Part shown: positions 54,878-63,261 of the stretch, one piece after another
Numbering within the stretch: position 1 is the stretch's first letter
Layout of the letters: every line of letters starts with the position of its first letter
Source: Myxococcales bacterium
GTDB taxonomy: Bacteria; Myxococcota_A; Polyangia; Polyangiales; Polyangiaceae
Assembly (NCBI GenBank): GCA_903642325.1
Contig: CAHJWM010000001.1
Span: 1 to 64,000, forward strand
Length of the DNA: 64,000 bases
Direction: 5' to 3'
Notes under the pieces: generated by a model
What the model was told of the DNA's origin: nothing
What the model saw: only the letters and a program-made list of their open reading frames with translations
The model's database searches: none
Program-made: the position numbers and the translations under genes

Positions 54878-55984
54878 TTGACTCACGAATCTTCGACGCC
54901 GGCCGCGAATACCGCGCCCCCGGTCCGGACCCGGGGCGCCCTTCGCAGGTACGCGCCGCGCGTGGTCGTGTCGCTATTGATCGCTGGTGCGTTCGTTTGG
55001 TTGTTCCACCGGGGTGGCCTGCCGCTGCTGCCGCCGGCCGGCACGATGGCCATGCTGCAACCCTGGGCTATCCCGGCCTACGCACTGTTGACGCTGCTAG
55101 CCGTGTTCTTCCGCGTGCATCGCTGGCTAGCGCTGCTTCGCCCAATTGCCCCGGATGTCTCCGGACGGCGCGTGATCGGCATCGGTTTGGTCGGCATCGC
55201 GGCGATCATGTTCGCGCCGCTGCGGATGGGCGAGGCGGCGCGGCCCTACCTGTTTGGCCGAGACGGCAAGGTGAGTTTTTTCCAGGCCCTCGGTGCGGCG
55301 GGCGCGGAACGCGTCGTTGACGGCTTGCTGCTGACGTCGGTGAGCGCCGTCGCCATGGCGCTGTCGACACCTATCGCACCCTTACCGAATCACTTGGGGA
55401 CGATGCCGTTGCCCGTCTCGATCATCCCACGCGCCATTTACCTGGCGTGCGCCGTGTTCGCGTGCGCATTTTTAGCGCTCGCGGTGTTTTATGGCGCCCG
55501 TGGCTTTGCTCGCCGCGTTACGGACGGGCTGCTCCGTCCCATATCGCCCGGGCTCGCCTCATTCGTCACCGCGACTCTCGAGCGCCTAGCCGACGGCTTG
55601 ATGGTACTAGGCTCGCCGGGAAACCGTTGGCGCTTCTTCAGCGAGACGTTGTCGTGTTGGGCCTGCCAGTTCTTGTCGCAATGGGTGTTGATGCGTGGCT
55701 GCGGCATCCAGGGCTCGTTCGCCGAGGCGTGCGTCTCGCTGGGCGTGCTCGGGTTGGGCGTGATTGTCCCGGCCGGCCCGGGCCTGTTCGGCGCGTTTCA
55801 GATCGGCACGTACTCGGGCCTCGCGCTCTTCTTTCCACTGCCTATTCTCGTCTCTTCGGGCGCCGCCATGGTCTTCGTCAGCTACGCCGTTCAGCTCGTT
55901 TCGATGGCCCTTTCACTCGCGCTCGGCCTGTGGCTCCTCGCTCGTCCCAGTCCCGCGGGCGGCCGCCCCCGCGGCCTGAGTTAG
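54878..55984 (+). CDS. LPG-synthase transmembrane (UPF0104) family protein
   Basis: About 368 residues from TTG 54878. Eight or so helices. Conserved segments: FFRVHRWLALLRPI, MFAPLRMGEAARPYLFGRDG, GAERVVDGLLLTSVS, LGVLGLGVIVPAGPGLFGAFQIG and SYAVQL. The RxGE and GPG(L)FG motifs are typical of the UPF0104/YbhN/AglD-like family, which includes lipid flippase and glycosyltransferase-associated proteins. A GTG at 54962 would start just before the first helix; the longer N-terminus is low-complexity. It may be the flippase for a lipid-linked intermediate of the island; inference only. Confidence 0.8.
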   Translation: MTHESSTPAANTAPPVRTRGALRRYAPRVVVSLLIAGAFVWLFHRGGLPLLPPAGTMAMLQPWAIPAYALLTLLAVFFRVHRWLALLRPIAPDVSGRRVIGIGLVGIAAIMFAPLRMGEAARPYLFGRDGKVSFFQALGAAGAERVVDGLLLTSVSAVAMALSTPIAPLPNHLGTMPLPVSIIPRAIYLACAVFACAFLALAVFYGARGFARRVTDGLLRPISPGLASFVTATLERLADGLMVLGSPGNRWRFFSETLSCWACQFLSQWVLMRGCGIQGSFAEACVSLGVLGLGVIVPAGPGLFGAFQIGTYSGLALFFPLPILVSSGAAMVFVSYAVQLVSMALSLALGLWLLARPSPAGGRPRGLS

Positions 55985-56083
55985 CAACGCGCACGATACC
56001 AGCGCAAAAATTATGGGCGGTTGAGCAACGGAGTCGCGCCAAGCATTGTTACTTTGCGAACGGACCGCTAGCCTTCCCTGCAC

Positions 56084-57217
56084 ATGGCACTCTCTCTCGA
56101 CGAGCAACTGGCGGCGCTTCCCTCTGATGTTCAGGCTTTGCTGAAGCAGCATCGGTTCGACGCCGAACACTTCAAGCGGCTGGCGGCGCGGCTAGGGACC
56201 GAGAGCGCGGAGGACAACTTCGTCAAAGGCCAAATCAGCCCGCCTCACCCTGAGGATCTGGAGGAGCTACCCACCGTCGGCAGTCCGGAACATGCGCAGC
56301 TCGTCGCGCTCGGGGAGAGCGCGCTCCGGGAAGGCAAGGTCGCGCTGCTCGTGCTTGCGGGTGGGATGGCCACTCGCATGGGCGGCGTGATCAAGGCGCT
56401 GGTCGACGCTATTCCGGGCAAAAGCTTTCTGGATCTGCGCCGGGCCGAGATGCGCGCCTTGGAGCGCAGGTACGGCGTCGCGCCCCCACTCTGGCTGATG
56501 ACCAGCCATGCCACGGACGCCGGGATTCGCGCCGCCCTCGGCGCCGACCTCGAGGGCAAGTCCGTCGCCACTTTCACGCAGCACCTGTCGTTGCGCCTCA
56601 CCCCGACCGGGGACGTGTTTCTCGACGAACATGGCCGGCCGAGCGAGCACGCACCGGGTCACGGCGATCTACCGGACGCGTTGCGCGAGAGCGGTCTTTT
56701 GGCCTCGTTCGTCGAGCGCGGCGGCAAGGTGATCATGATCAGCAACATCGACAACCTGGGCGGGACGCTCGACCCCGCCACGATCGGCTTTCACTTGCGG
56801 CACGGCAAGCCGCTCACGGCGGAGGTCGTAGACAAGCTGCCAACCGACCGCGGCGGCATTCCCGCCTACGTAGACGGCCGGCTCTGCATTTTGGAGGAAT
56901 TCCGTATTCCCCCGAGCTTCGATCCGAAGACGGTGCGAGTGTTTGCGACGAACGTATTCTATGTCGATGCCGCCACGCTGCTCAGTTTGGACATGAAGTG
57001 GAGTTACTTCACCGTTCATAAAAAGGTGGACGATCAGCCCGTCGTGCAATTCGAACGATTGGTGAACGAGCTTTCGAGCTCCTTGGCTACGGCCTACGTG
57101 CACATGCCGCGCGACGGCGCTGAATCCCGCTTTTTGCCTGTAAAGGACAATGCGGAGCTCGCGCTACGTGAGCCGGAGATCCTGGCCGTGGCGCGCGCCA
57201 GAGGCATCGTTTCGTGA
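56084..57217 (+). CDS. UDP-sugar pyrophosphorylase (UDPGP family)
   Basis: 377 residues from ATG 56084. The nucleotide-binding loop is LVLAGGMATRMGG (residues about 89-101), then KSFLDLRRAE, LWLMTSHATD, SLRLTPTGDVF, APGHGDLPDAL, MISNIDNLGGTLDP and FFVTN-like FATNVFYVD. The GHGDL and NIDNLG strings are signatures of eukaryote-type UDPGP/UAP enzymes, which join UTP with glucose-1-phosphate or GlcNAc-1-phosphate. Which sugar is used cannot be decided by eye. It probably supplies the nucleotide sugars for the island. The last codons overlap the start of the SppA-like gene by four bases (GTGA). Confidence 0.88.
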   Translation: MALSLDEQLAALPSDVQALLKQHRFDAEHFKRLAARLGTESAEDNFVKGQISPPHPEDLEELPTVGSPEHAQLVALGESALREGKVALLVLAGGMATRMGGVIKALVDAIPGKSFLDLRRAEMRALERRYGVAPPLWLMTSHATDAGIRAALGADLEGKSVATFTQHLSLRLTPTGDVFLDEHGRPSEHAPGHGDLPDALRESGLLASFVERGGKVIMISNIDNLGGTLDPATIGFHLRHGKPLTAEVVDKLPTDRGGIPAYVDGRLCILEEFRIPPSFDPKTVRVFATNVFYVDAATLLSLDMKWSYFTVHKKVDDQPVVQFERLVNELSSSLATAYVHMPRDGAESRFLPVKDNAELALREPEILAVARARGIVS

Positions 57218-59796
57218 GTGACGCCCGGCGCGCGAGTGGCGTCGGCGGACGTCGCTCGCTGCGCGCGGTCCAGTGTACCGGCGGGGTGCTTGCAGCCGGC
57301 GCCTTGCTGGCTCTGCCCGCCCGCGCTCAATTCCCGAGTGACCAAGCCACGCGCTTGCCCGCGCTCGGACGGAGCGCGGTGAGCGACGACGACTCCACCG
57401 CATTGGTCGTGAACCCCGCGAATCTCGCTTTTCTACCGCGCGAGGAGCTGCGCTGGACGGGCATGTTCTTGGACGAACGCTCGACCGCGAGCTATCAGGG
57501 TCATGCCTTAGCGTTGGCCTTTCCGATCCCGTTTCTGAGCTTAGCCACCGGGCTCCGGCTCGACCTCGTCTCGCCGCCACGCGGCTTCACCAGCCAGCAT
57601 TTCGGCAGCGATAGCGGCCGTTACGAGTGGCTGACATGGGGCCTGGCCCTGAAAGCATCGCCAGCGTTTGCCGTTGGTTTCTCGCTCCAGCGCTCGTATT
57701 CGAATCGAGCTGCCGCGCACGACCTGAGCGCTTGGTCGCTCGCGGTCACATCGCGCCCGAATGATTATTTCGGGTTGGCCGTCGTGGGCCAAAACTTGAA
57801 CGCGCCGACCAACGATCAAGGCGGCTCGATCGACCGCTCGTACAACTTCGCGGTCGCCATTCGCCCGGCTCGCAGCCGCGCCGTGGAGATCGGGCTGGAG
57901 GGCCAGTACATCACGCGCGGCGACGATTACTGGGTACCGCGGGCCACGCTCGGTGTGGACGTGCCTCAGCTCGGTCGGCTGCGCGGCGATTTCGCGTACT
58001 CCGATCCCAGCAACAAGCTCGGTGAGCGGAAGTGGCTCGCGTCGGCCTCGTTTGCGTTCAACTTCAACGGTAGCTCGGGGTCGGCAGAGGTCGCTGGCGG
58101 GACCCTATTCGGCAGCGGGCTCGGCTCGGACGCGCAGGACCGCGCTCAAGACAACCTCGGCCTAGAGATCGCGGCGCGCGGCTTTCGCGACAGCGCGGCG
58201 GCAGAGGCGCCTTCTTACGCGCTCCGCTTACGGGTCGAGGACACGCCCAACGCGCGCGGTCATACCGCGCTCTTGCGCAAACTATGGGATATCGCCGACA
58301 GCGAGCCCACGATCTCGGCCGTGGTGCTGGAGTTGCGCACGGCGCCCGCCGACTCCATGGCGCATATTCAAGAGCTGCGGGACGCGCTCTACCACTTGCG
58401 CCAGGCCGGCAAGCGCGTGCTCTGCCATCTGGAGGACGGCGACGGCTCGTCCTTGTACCTGTGCTCGGCGGCGGATCGGATTTTGCTCAATCCCGCCGGC
58501 GGGATCCGCTTCGCCGGCTTGAAATCGCGCTACATGTATTTTGGCGGGCTGCTCGAAAAGCTCGGCATCAAGGCTGATTTCGTGCGCATTGGCGCGCACA
58601 AGAGCGCGCCCGAGTCGTTCATGCGTGATGGCTCGACCGAAGTGTCGCGGGCGGACAAAATCGATCTTTTGCAACAGGTCGAAAAGAACTTCACCATCGG
58701 TGTCGCGACTGGCCGCCACATCGACGCAACCGAGCTGCGCGCACGTATTGCGCGCGGTCCGTTCGTGGCGTCCGAAGCCAAGATTGCGGGGCTGGTCGAC
58801 GGCTTCGCCTTTGACGACCAGCTGGAAGCCGAAGCCGGCAAGCTCGTCGGCAACCCGATACGGCTGCTGGACGACCGCCGAGCGCCGCGCACGCCCGATT
58901 ACTTCGCGGAGAGCTCGGGCATCGCAATCGTGTACGTCGACGGCGACATGGTCGATGGCCGAAGTCAGACGATTCCGCTGCTCGGCACGCACCTAGTTGG
59001 GTCGTACACGATCGCCGACAGCCTGCGCACTGCTCGCGAAAACCCGAAAGTCGGCGCGGTCGTGCTACGGGTCGAGACCGGCGGTGGTTCGGCCATGGCC
59101 GCTGACGTGATCTACCGCGAGGTGCAGCTCACGGCCGCGGTCAAGCCGGTGATCGTGAGCATGGGCAGCGCCGCCGCTAGCGGTGGCTATTACATTGCGG
59201 CACCCGGCACGCACGTGTTCGCGAATCCTCTCACTATCACGGGCAGCATTGGCATCTTTTACGGCAAAGCGGACGTGGCCGAGCTGATGCGGCGGATCGG
59301 CGTCAGCGTCGAAGTGTACAAGACCGCGCCGCGCGCCGACGCCGAGTCGATCTTCCGCCCCTTCTCCCCTGAAGAGCGCGTGGAGCTCGAGCGCAAGGTC
59401 GCGCAGTTCTACGACGTGTTTCTGACGCGCGTCGCCAGCGGTCGCAAGCTCAGCAAGGCCGACGTGGACGCGGTAGGTCAAGGCCGCGTTTGGACGGGCG
59501 AGCAGGCGCTCGAGCGCAAGTTGGTCGACGAGATAGGAGGCTTACGTCAAGCCATCGCGCTCGCGCGGCAGCTCGGGCATGTCTCCGACCACGGGCCGAT
59601 CGTCGAGCTGCCGCCTCCCGATCAAACCTTGCTCGGTCGCATCTTGGGCATCGATGGCGTCAAGGACGACACGCCGGCGAGCGCCTCGCTGCTGCCGTCG
59701 CAGTTCTTGGACTTGGTGCGAGCGCTGGCACCGTTCGTCGCTTACAGCGGCGACATGCCTCTCGCACTCCTGGACATGGCGCCGGTCGCGCCCTGA
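57214..59796 (+). CDS. Outer-membrane-like domain fused to SppA (S49) peptidase
   Basis: 860 residues from GTG 57214. Signal peptide (LAAGALLALPARAQ). Residues about 35-300 are a beta-rich domain of outer-membrane type: NPANLAFLPREELRWTG, GLALKASPAFAVGFSLQRS and AVEIGLEGQYITRGDDYW. A tandem S49 (SppA) unit follows. The catalytic Lys463 is in GAHKSAPESFMRDG and Ser656 is in SAAASGGYYIAAPG; the 193-residue spacing is close to the 200 of E. coli SppA. SppA normally is an inner-membrane signal-peptide peptidase without a barrel-like domain. The fusion is unusual and implies peptidase activity at the outer membrane or in the periplasm. Confidence 0.88.
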   Translation: MSDARRASGVGGRRSLRAVQCTGGVLAAGALLALPARAQFPSDQATRLPALGRSAVSDDDSTALVVNPANLAFLPREELRWTGMFLDERSTASYQGHALALAFPIPFLSLATGLRLDLVSPPRGFTSQHFGSDSGRYEWLTWGLALKASPAFAVGFSLQRSYSNRAAAHDLSAWSLAVTSRPNDYFGLAVVGQNLNAPTNDQGGSIDRSYNFAVAIRPARSRAVEIGLEGQYITRGDDYWVPRATLGVDVPQLGRLRGDFAYSDPSNKLGERKWLASASFAFNFNGSSGSAEVAGGTLFGSGLGSDAQDRAQDNLGLEIAARGFRDSAAAEAPSYALRLRVEDTPNARGHTALLRKLWDIADSEPTISAVVLELRTAPADSMAHIQELRDALYHLRQAGKRVLCHLEDGDGSSLYLCSAADRILLNPAGGIRFAGLKSRYMYFGGLLEKLGIKADFVRIGAHKSAPESFMRDGSTEVSRADKIDLLQQVEKNFTIGVATGRHIDATELRARIARGPFVASEAKIAGLVDGFAFDDQLEAEAGKLVGNPIRLLDDRRAPRTPDYFAESSGIAIVYVDGDMVDGRSQTIPLLGTHLVGSYTIADSLRTARENPKVGAVVLRVETGGGSAMAADVIYREVQLTAAVKPVIVSMGSAAASGGYYIAAPGTHVFANPLTITGSIGIFYGKADVAELMRRIGVSVEVYKTAPRADAESIFRPFSPEERVELERKVAQFYDVFLTRVASGRKLSKADVDAVGQGRVWTGEQALERKLVDEIGGLRQAIALARQLGHVSDHGPIVELPPPDQTLLGRILGIDGVKDDTPASASLLPSQFLDLVRALAPFVAYSGDMPLALLDMAPVAP

Positions 59797-59830
59797 AGGA
59801 GCCGGCACCGTCCCGGCGTGAGCGTAGCGG

Positions 59831-60739
59831 TCAGTCCGCCTTGTCGCCCTTGTCGTCTTTTCGCTTGGGGATTGGGTCCAAAGACATCGGGGCCGCCGGC
59901 TTGGCCTTCGGCTCGCTGTCATCCGTGCCCTTGCCGCGAGCCGCGAGCTTCTCCATCCCTTTGCGCACGGCCAAGATCGAGAGCCGGCGATTTTCGGGAG
60001 CGAACGGCTCGTCGTTATTCATCAACGCCGTGGCGCCGTGGGCGAACACACCCGAAACCTGGCCCGAGCGGAGCCCGCTCTTTTCGAGCACGGCTCGCGC
60101 GCGGTCGGCGCGCTCGAAAGAGAGTGTCCAGTTGGAGCGGCCCGCGCCCGGCGCGAACGGGCGCGCGTCGGTATGACCGTGCACCTGAATTTGATTGTCC
60201 AATCGACCCAAAATGGGGGCAATTAGCTCGAGAATCTCAATCAATTTCGGCTTTAGCTCGGCCGAGGAAAGATCGAAGAGGAGGTTCTGCCCGCCGTCCA
60301 AGATCTGGATGAGGAGGCCTTCTTCGGTGACGCTAACCTTGATTGAGTCTTTGAGCTGCTTGATCTGAGCGTCTTGGCCTGCAAGCTCGGTCAGCTGGGC
60401 CCGCACGGCCAGCGAGACGCGCTCGAACGAGACCTGCTCGGGCTGGGTGTGGGCGGCGCCGATCACGTCGAAGAAGCCTTTGTTTTGGATACCGCTGCCG
60501 CCGTTGAGCACTGACGGTGCGCCCGTGAACACGCCGGTCCGAAAATAGTCAGACAGCTCGGTGCGTGTTTCCTGATCGGTCTGGGACAGTAACCAGAGCA
60601 CCATGAACAGAGCCATCATGGCCGTGACGAAGTCGGCGTAGGCGACCTTCCAGGCGCCACCGTGGTGAGCAGCGTGGCCTTTGACCTTTTTTTTTATGAT
60701 GATGACTCGTGGCCCACCACCGCTGCTGGCGCCGGCCAT
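59831..60739 (-). CDS. motB: MotB-type stator protein
   Basis: 302 residues from ATG 60739. One N-terminal helix AYADFVTAMMALFMVLWLL contains the proton-binding Asp36. A plug/linker region follows (FRTGVFTGAPSVLNGGSG), then an OmpA/MotB peptidoglycan-binding domain with IQVHGHTDARPF, SFERADRARAVLE and APENRRLSILAV. A Lys/Asp-rich tail ends the protein. It forms the anchored half of a proton-driven stator with MotA, whose gene ends four bases upstream. No flagellar genes are in the window, so its motor cannot be named. Confidence 0.92.
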   Translation of the reverse strand: MAGASSGGGPRVIIIKKKVKGHAAHHGGAWKVAYADFVTAMMALFMVLWLLSQTDQETRTELSDYFRTGVFTGAPSVLNGGSGIQNKGFFDVIGAAHTQPEQVSFERVSLAVRAQLTELAGQDAQIKQLKDSIKVSVTEEGLLIQILDGGQNLLFDLSSAELKPKLIEILELIAPILGRLDNQIQVHGHTDARPFAPGAGRSNWTLSFERADRARAVLEKSGLRSGQVSGVFAHGATALMNNDEPFAPENRRLSILAVRKGMEKLAARGKGTDDSEPKAKPAAPMSLDPIPKRKDDKGDKAD

Positions 60740-60743
60740 GGCT

Positions 60744-61601
60744 TTACTTGCCCTTCAACTCGGCGAATGCCTTGTCGAGCTCACTGCTCGTGGGCCGTTC
60801 GTCCGAGAAGATCGCGCGCCGTGCGAACTCGATGGCGATTGCGGGGTTCACGCCGCGCGCGGCCGCCACGACGGCTTCTTTGATGCAGGCCATGTAGCGC
60901 CCTTCGGCGGCGCCCTGGATCTCGACGCTGGTCGCCATCGGGCCGACCATGCCGTAACACAGCAAAATGCCTAGAAACGTGCCGACCAGGGCCGCGGCCA
61001 CGTGATGGCCGATCTCCTCGGGGCCGCCGTCCAAGTGGGCCATCGTGATCACGATACCGAGCACGGCGGCCACGATGCCCAGGCCCGGCAAGGCGTCACC
61101 GGCAGTGCGGATCAAGCCGATGGGCTGCGCGTCCTCCGCGTGATGAGTGTCGAGCTCGGCGTCGAACAACATGCTGAGCTCTTCTGCGGAGCAGCCGTCG
61201 ACCAGCTGCTTCAGGCCGTCGACCAAAAAGTCCATCGCATGGTGGCGCTTGGTGATGCTCGGATAAGCACCAAACAAGCTACTCGATGCCCTATCGCTGA
61301 CGTGCGGCTCGAGCGCGAGCACGCCCTCGCGCCGAATCAAAGCCAGGATCTGGTACAGCAACTTCAACAAGTCGAGGTAGTCGACTTTCGTGGGCGAATG
61401 ATTCTGAAATGCCTTCTTCAACGAAGCCAGAACGCGCGACATCACCTTGCCTGGCGCCGAAATGATGACCGTGCCGACCGTCGCTCCGCCAATCACGACC
61501 AATTCTGCCGGCTGAAGCAAAACGGGAAACGGCCCACCACCCATGGCGAAGCCACCGAGCACGCAGCCAAACATCACGATCAGCCCGATGAGAGTCGACA
61601 C
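60744..61601 (-). CDS. motA: MotA-type stator protein
   Basis: 285 residues from GTG 61601. Four helices: about 1-22, 30-50, then 170-190 and 200-222. IGGATVGTVIISAP and the cytoplasmic loop with LIRREGVLALEP are typical of MotA. The motif GDALPGLGIVAAVLGIVITM carries the conserved Pro that couples proton flow, and AALVGTFLGILLCYGMVGP is the fourth helix. First gene of a two-gene operon with MotB, four bases apart. The pair could drive a flagellum, or a MotAB-like envelope motor, since the window holds no flagellar genes. Confidence 0.92.
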   Translation of the reverse strand: MSTLIGLIVMFGCVLGGFAMGGGPFPVLLQPAELVVIGGATVGTVIISAPGKVMSRVLASLKKAFQNHSPTKVDYLDLLKLLYQILALIRREGVLALEPHVSDRASSSLFGAYPSITKRHHAMDFLVDGLKQLVDGCSAEELSMLFDAELDTHHAEDAQPIGLIRTAGDALPGLGIVAAVLGIVITMAHLDGGPEEIGHHVAAALVGTFLGILLCYGMVGPMATSVEIQGAAEGRYMACIKEAVVAAARGVNPAIAIEFARRAIFSDERPTSSELDKAFAELKGK

Positions 61602-61755
61602 ATCGGCACAATTCGGCCGTGCCCGCGCAAAGCTTAAGGCTCAAGCCGGGACGGCTGAGGCAAGGGCGTCGCGACCGGGTCGCCGCGATGTGAGTGAAAG
61701 TGCGCGGCTCTCGCCTCTACCAGTCGCATTCAACACCGCTGCCAGCGGGAGCAGA

Positions 61756-61786
61756 CCCTCTCTCCCTCTCTCCCTCTCTCCCTCTC
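61756..61786. repeat. 8-bp CCCTCTCT repeat, almost four units, at a stop codon
   Basis: CCCTCTCT occupies 61756-61763, 61764-61771 and 61772-61779, with a seven-base remainder to 61786. The stop codon of the DUF4139 gene (61785-61787) overlaps its last bases, so length change could only alter the untranslated region or the stop context. Confidence 0.85.
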
Positions 61787-63245
61787 AGCACCACTTGCTG
61801 CGGATTTTGTACGTCACCTTCGTCACCCCCCGCGCCGCCACCTTGATAGTGAACAGAAAAGTGTTCGCATCTTTTTTTTCCACCGCCTGGCTCGAGCTCA
61901 GCACCGTCCAATCGCCGCCCACTGGTTCGCTATCTTCGACCTCCACGGGCGTATCCTTATGGTTACGGATTTCTACCTCCCACGTGCTCTCGGAGGCGCA
62001 CGTGCCTAGCTCGTGCCACTCGGTCTGCTTGCGATCGCCGACGACGTCGAATGCGTCGCCCATTTTTACGCGCAGCTTTTCGTCGCGCGGCGTGTGATCG
62101 ATGGCGTCTTCGCCCACGAATTGCTTGGCCCCGCTTTTGTCCGCTTTGTACACTCGCAACGTGCCTTTCGGCAGCGGCATGCCCAAATGGTTCTGCTGAG
62201 TGTTTTGAATGTCCAGGTAGACCCCGACTTTTTGGTTTGATTGCACCTGGCCGTAGTTGCCGCGAAACCAATACTGCTCGCCAAAAAACATCAGCTTCTT
62301 GGTCACGCCGATGCCCGACGCTTGCAGCAAGTTCACCTGCTTTTGCTCGTTCTGAAGCACGGTCGTGGGGCGCTCGAGCGTGTACAGGTGGTACTCGAAC
62401 AAACCTTGCTCCTGAAATTGCGTCTCCGAGCGCGCCGATTTCGCCATCCCCGCCACCGCCATCTCGTTCATTTGCGGCTGCACGCGGTTTACGTCCCCCG
62501 CCACCAGCTTGAGCTCGGCATTCTTGTAGCTGGCGCCAGATTGGTTCACGAGCGTGACCCAGCCGTTCAGCTCGCCCTTGGTGTCGCTATCGTCCACCAC
62601 GAGCACGTAGTCCGCCGACCAGTTCAAATTCTGGGTGAGGTAGGTGACCTCTACCGTTTGCTTGGCGGCCTGGCTGTCCACCAGCCAAACCAGGGTGGGC
62701 TTCGCGATCAAGTTGTCTGGAACCTGCGGAAAGGCGAGGCGCCCGGGATAACCAAACGTGATCTCGCCGTTGATCCTGAGCACTTGGCCCTCCGCAACGG
62801 ACAAAAGGTCGGCGTCCACTACGTCCTCTTTCCCGGTCTGCTCGTGATAGCGATAGGCGCGCACCCGCTTGCCCACGTATTTTTCGAGCAAGGTCTGGGG
62901 CGTCAGCAGGTCGAAGCGGTAGTTCTGCTCCAACACCGAGATGCCGTTGGCGGCCCCCAAGGCTTTGATGTGCACGGTCTCGGGCTGAATGTTCGCCGCC
63001 ACATCCCGGAATTCGAGCTCCACCTTGCCGGCTCCGAGCTCTGGCAGCTCGCGCACCTCGCGCACCAAGCCGAAGTTCTGATTGTAGACGGTGATGCTCG
63101 TCTGCCGCCGGTCTTCTTCGGTCGACACGCTGTGCCCGATAGGCACCGCCAGCGCGGGTTTGGTATCGGCTGCCGCCCGCTTCACGAACGCTCCGCCAAA
63201 CGCCGAACAGAACGCGACACCTGCCAGTACCGATCTCGTCTTCAT
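61785..63245 (-). CDS. DUF4139 (MuiA-like) protein, complete copy
   Basis: About 486 residues from ATG 63245, with a signal peptide (VLAGVAFCSAFGGAFVK). An N-terminal beta domain ends near 150, and the DUF4139 domain contains VEVTYLTQNLNWSADYVLVV, GWVTLVNQSGASYKNAEL, EYHLYTLERPTTVLQNEQ, GVYLDIQNTQQNHLGMPLP and WEVEIRNHKDTPVEVED. The family is named for mucoidy-inhibitor-like proteins; function is unknown. The start is 16 bp after the stop of a second copy on the same strand. Confidence 0.85.
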   Translation of the reverse strand: MKTRSVLAGVAFCSAFGGAFVKRAAADTKPALAVPIGHSVSTEEDRRQTSITVYNQNFGLVREVRELPELGAGKVELEFRDVAANIQPETVHIKALGAANGISVLEQNYRFDLLTPQTLLEKYVGKRVRAYRYHEQTGKEDVVDADLLSVAEGQVLRINGEITFGYPGRLAFPQVPDNLIAKPTLVWLVDSQAAKQTVEVTYLTQNLNWSADYVLVVDDSDTKGELNGWVTLVNQSGASYKNAELKLVAGDVNRVQPQMNEMAVAGMAKSARSETQFQEQGLFEYHLYTLERPTTVLQNEQKQVNLLQASGIGVTKKLMFFGEQYWFRGNYGQVQSNQKVGVYLDIQNTQQNHLGMPLPKGTLRVYKADKSGAKQFVGEDAIDHTPRDEKLRVKMGDAFDVVGDRKQTEWHELGTCASESTWEVEIRNHKDTPVEVEDSEPVGGDWTVLSSSQAVEKKDANTFLFTIKVAARGVTKVTYKIRSKWC

Positions 63246-63261
63246 CTTGATTCGCCCTTGC

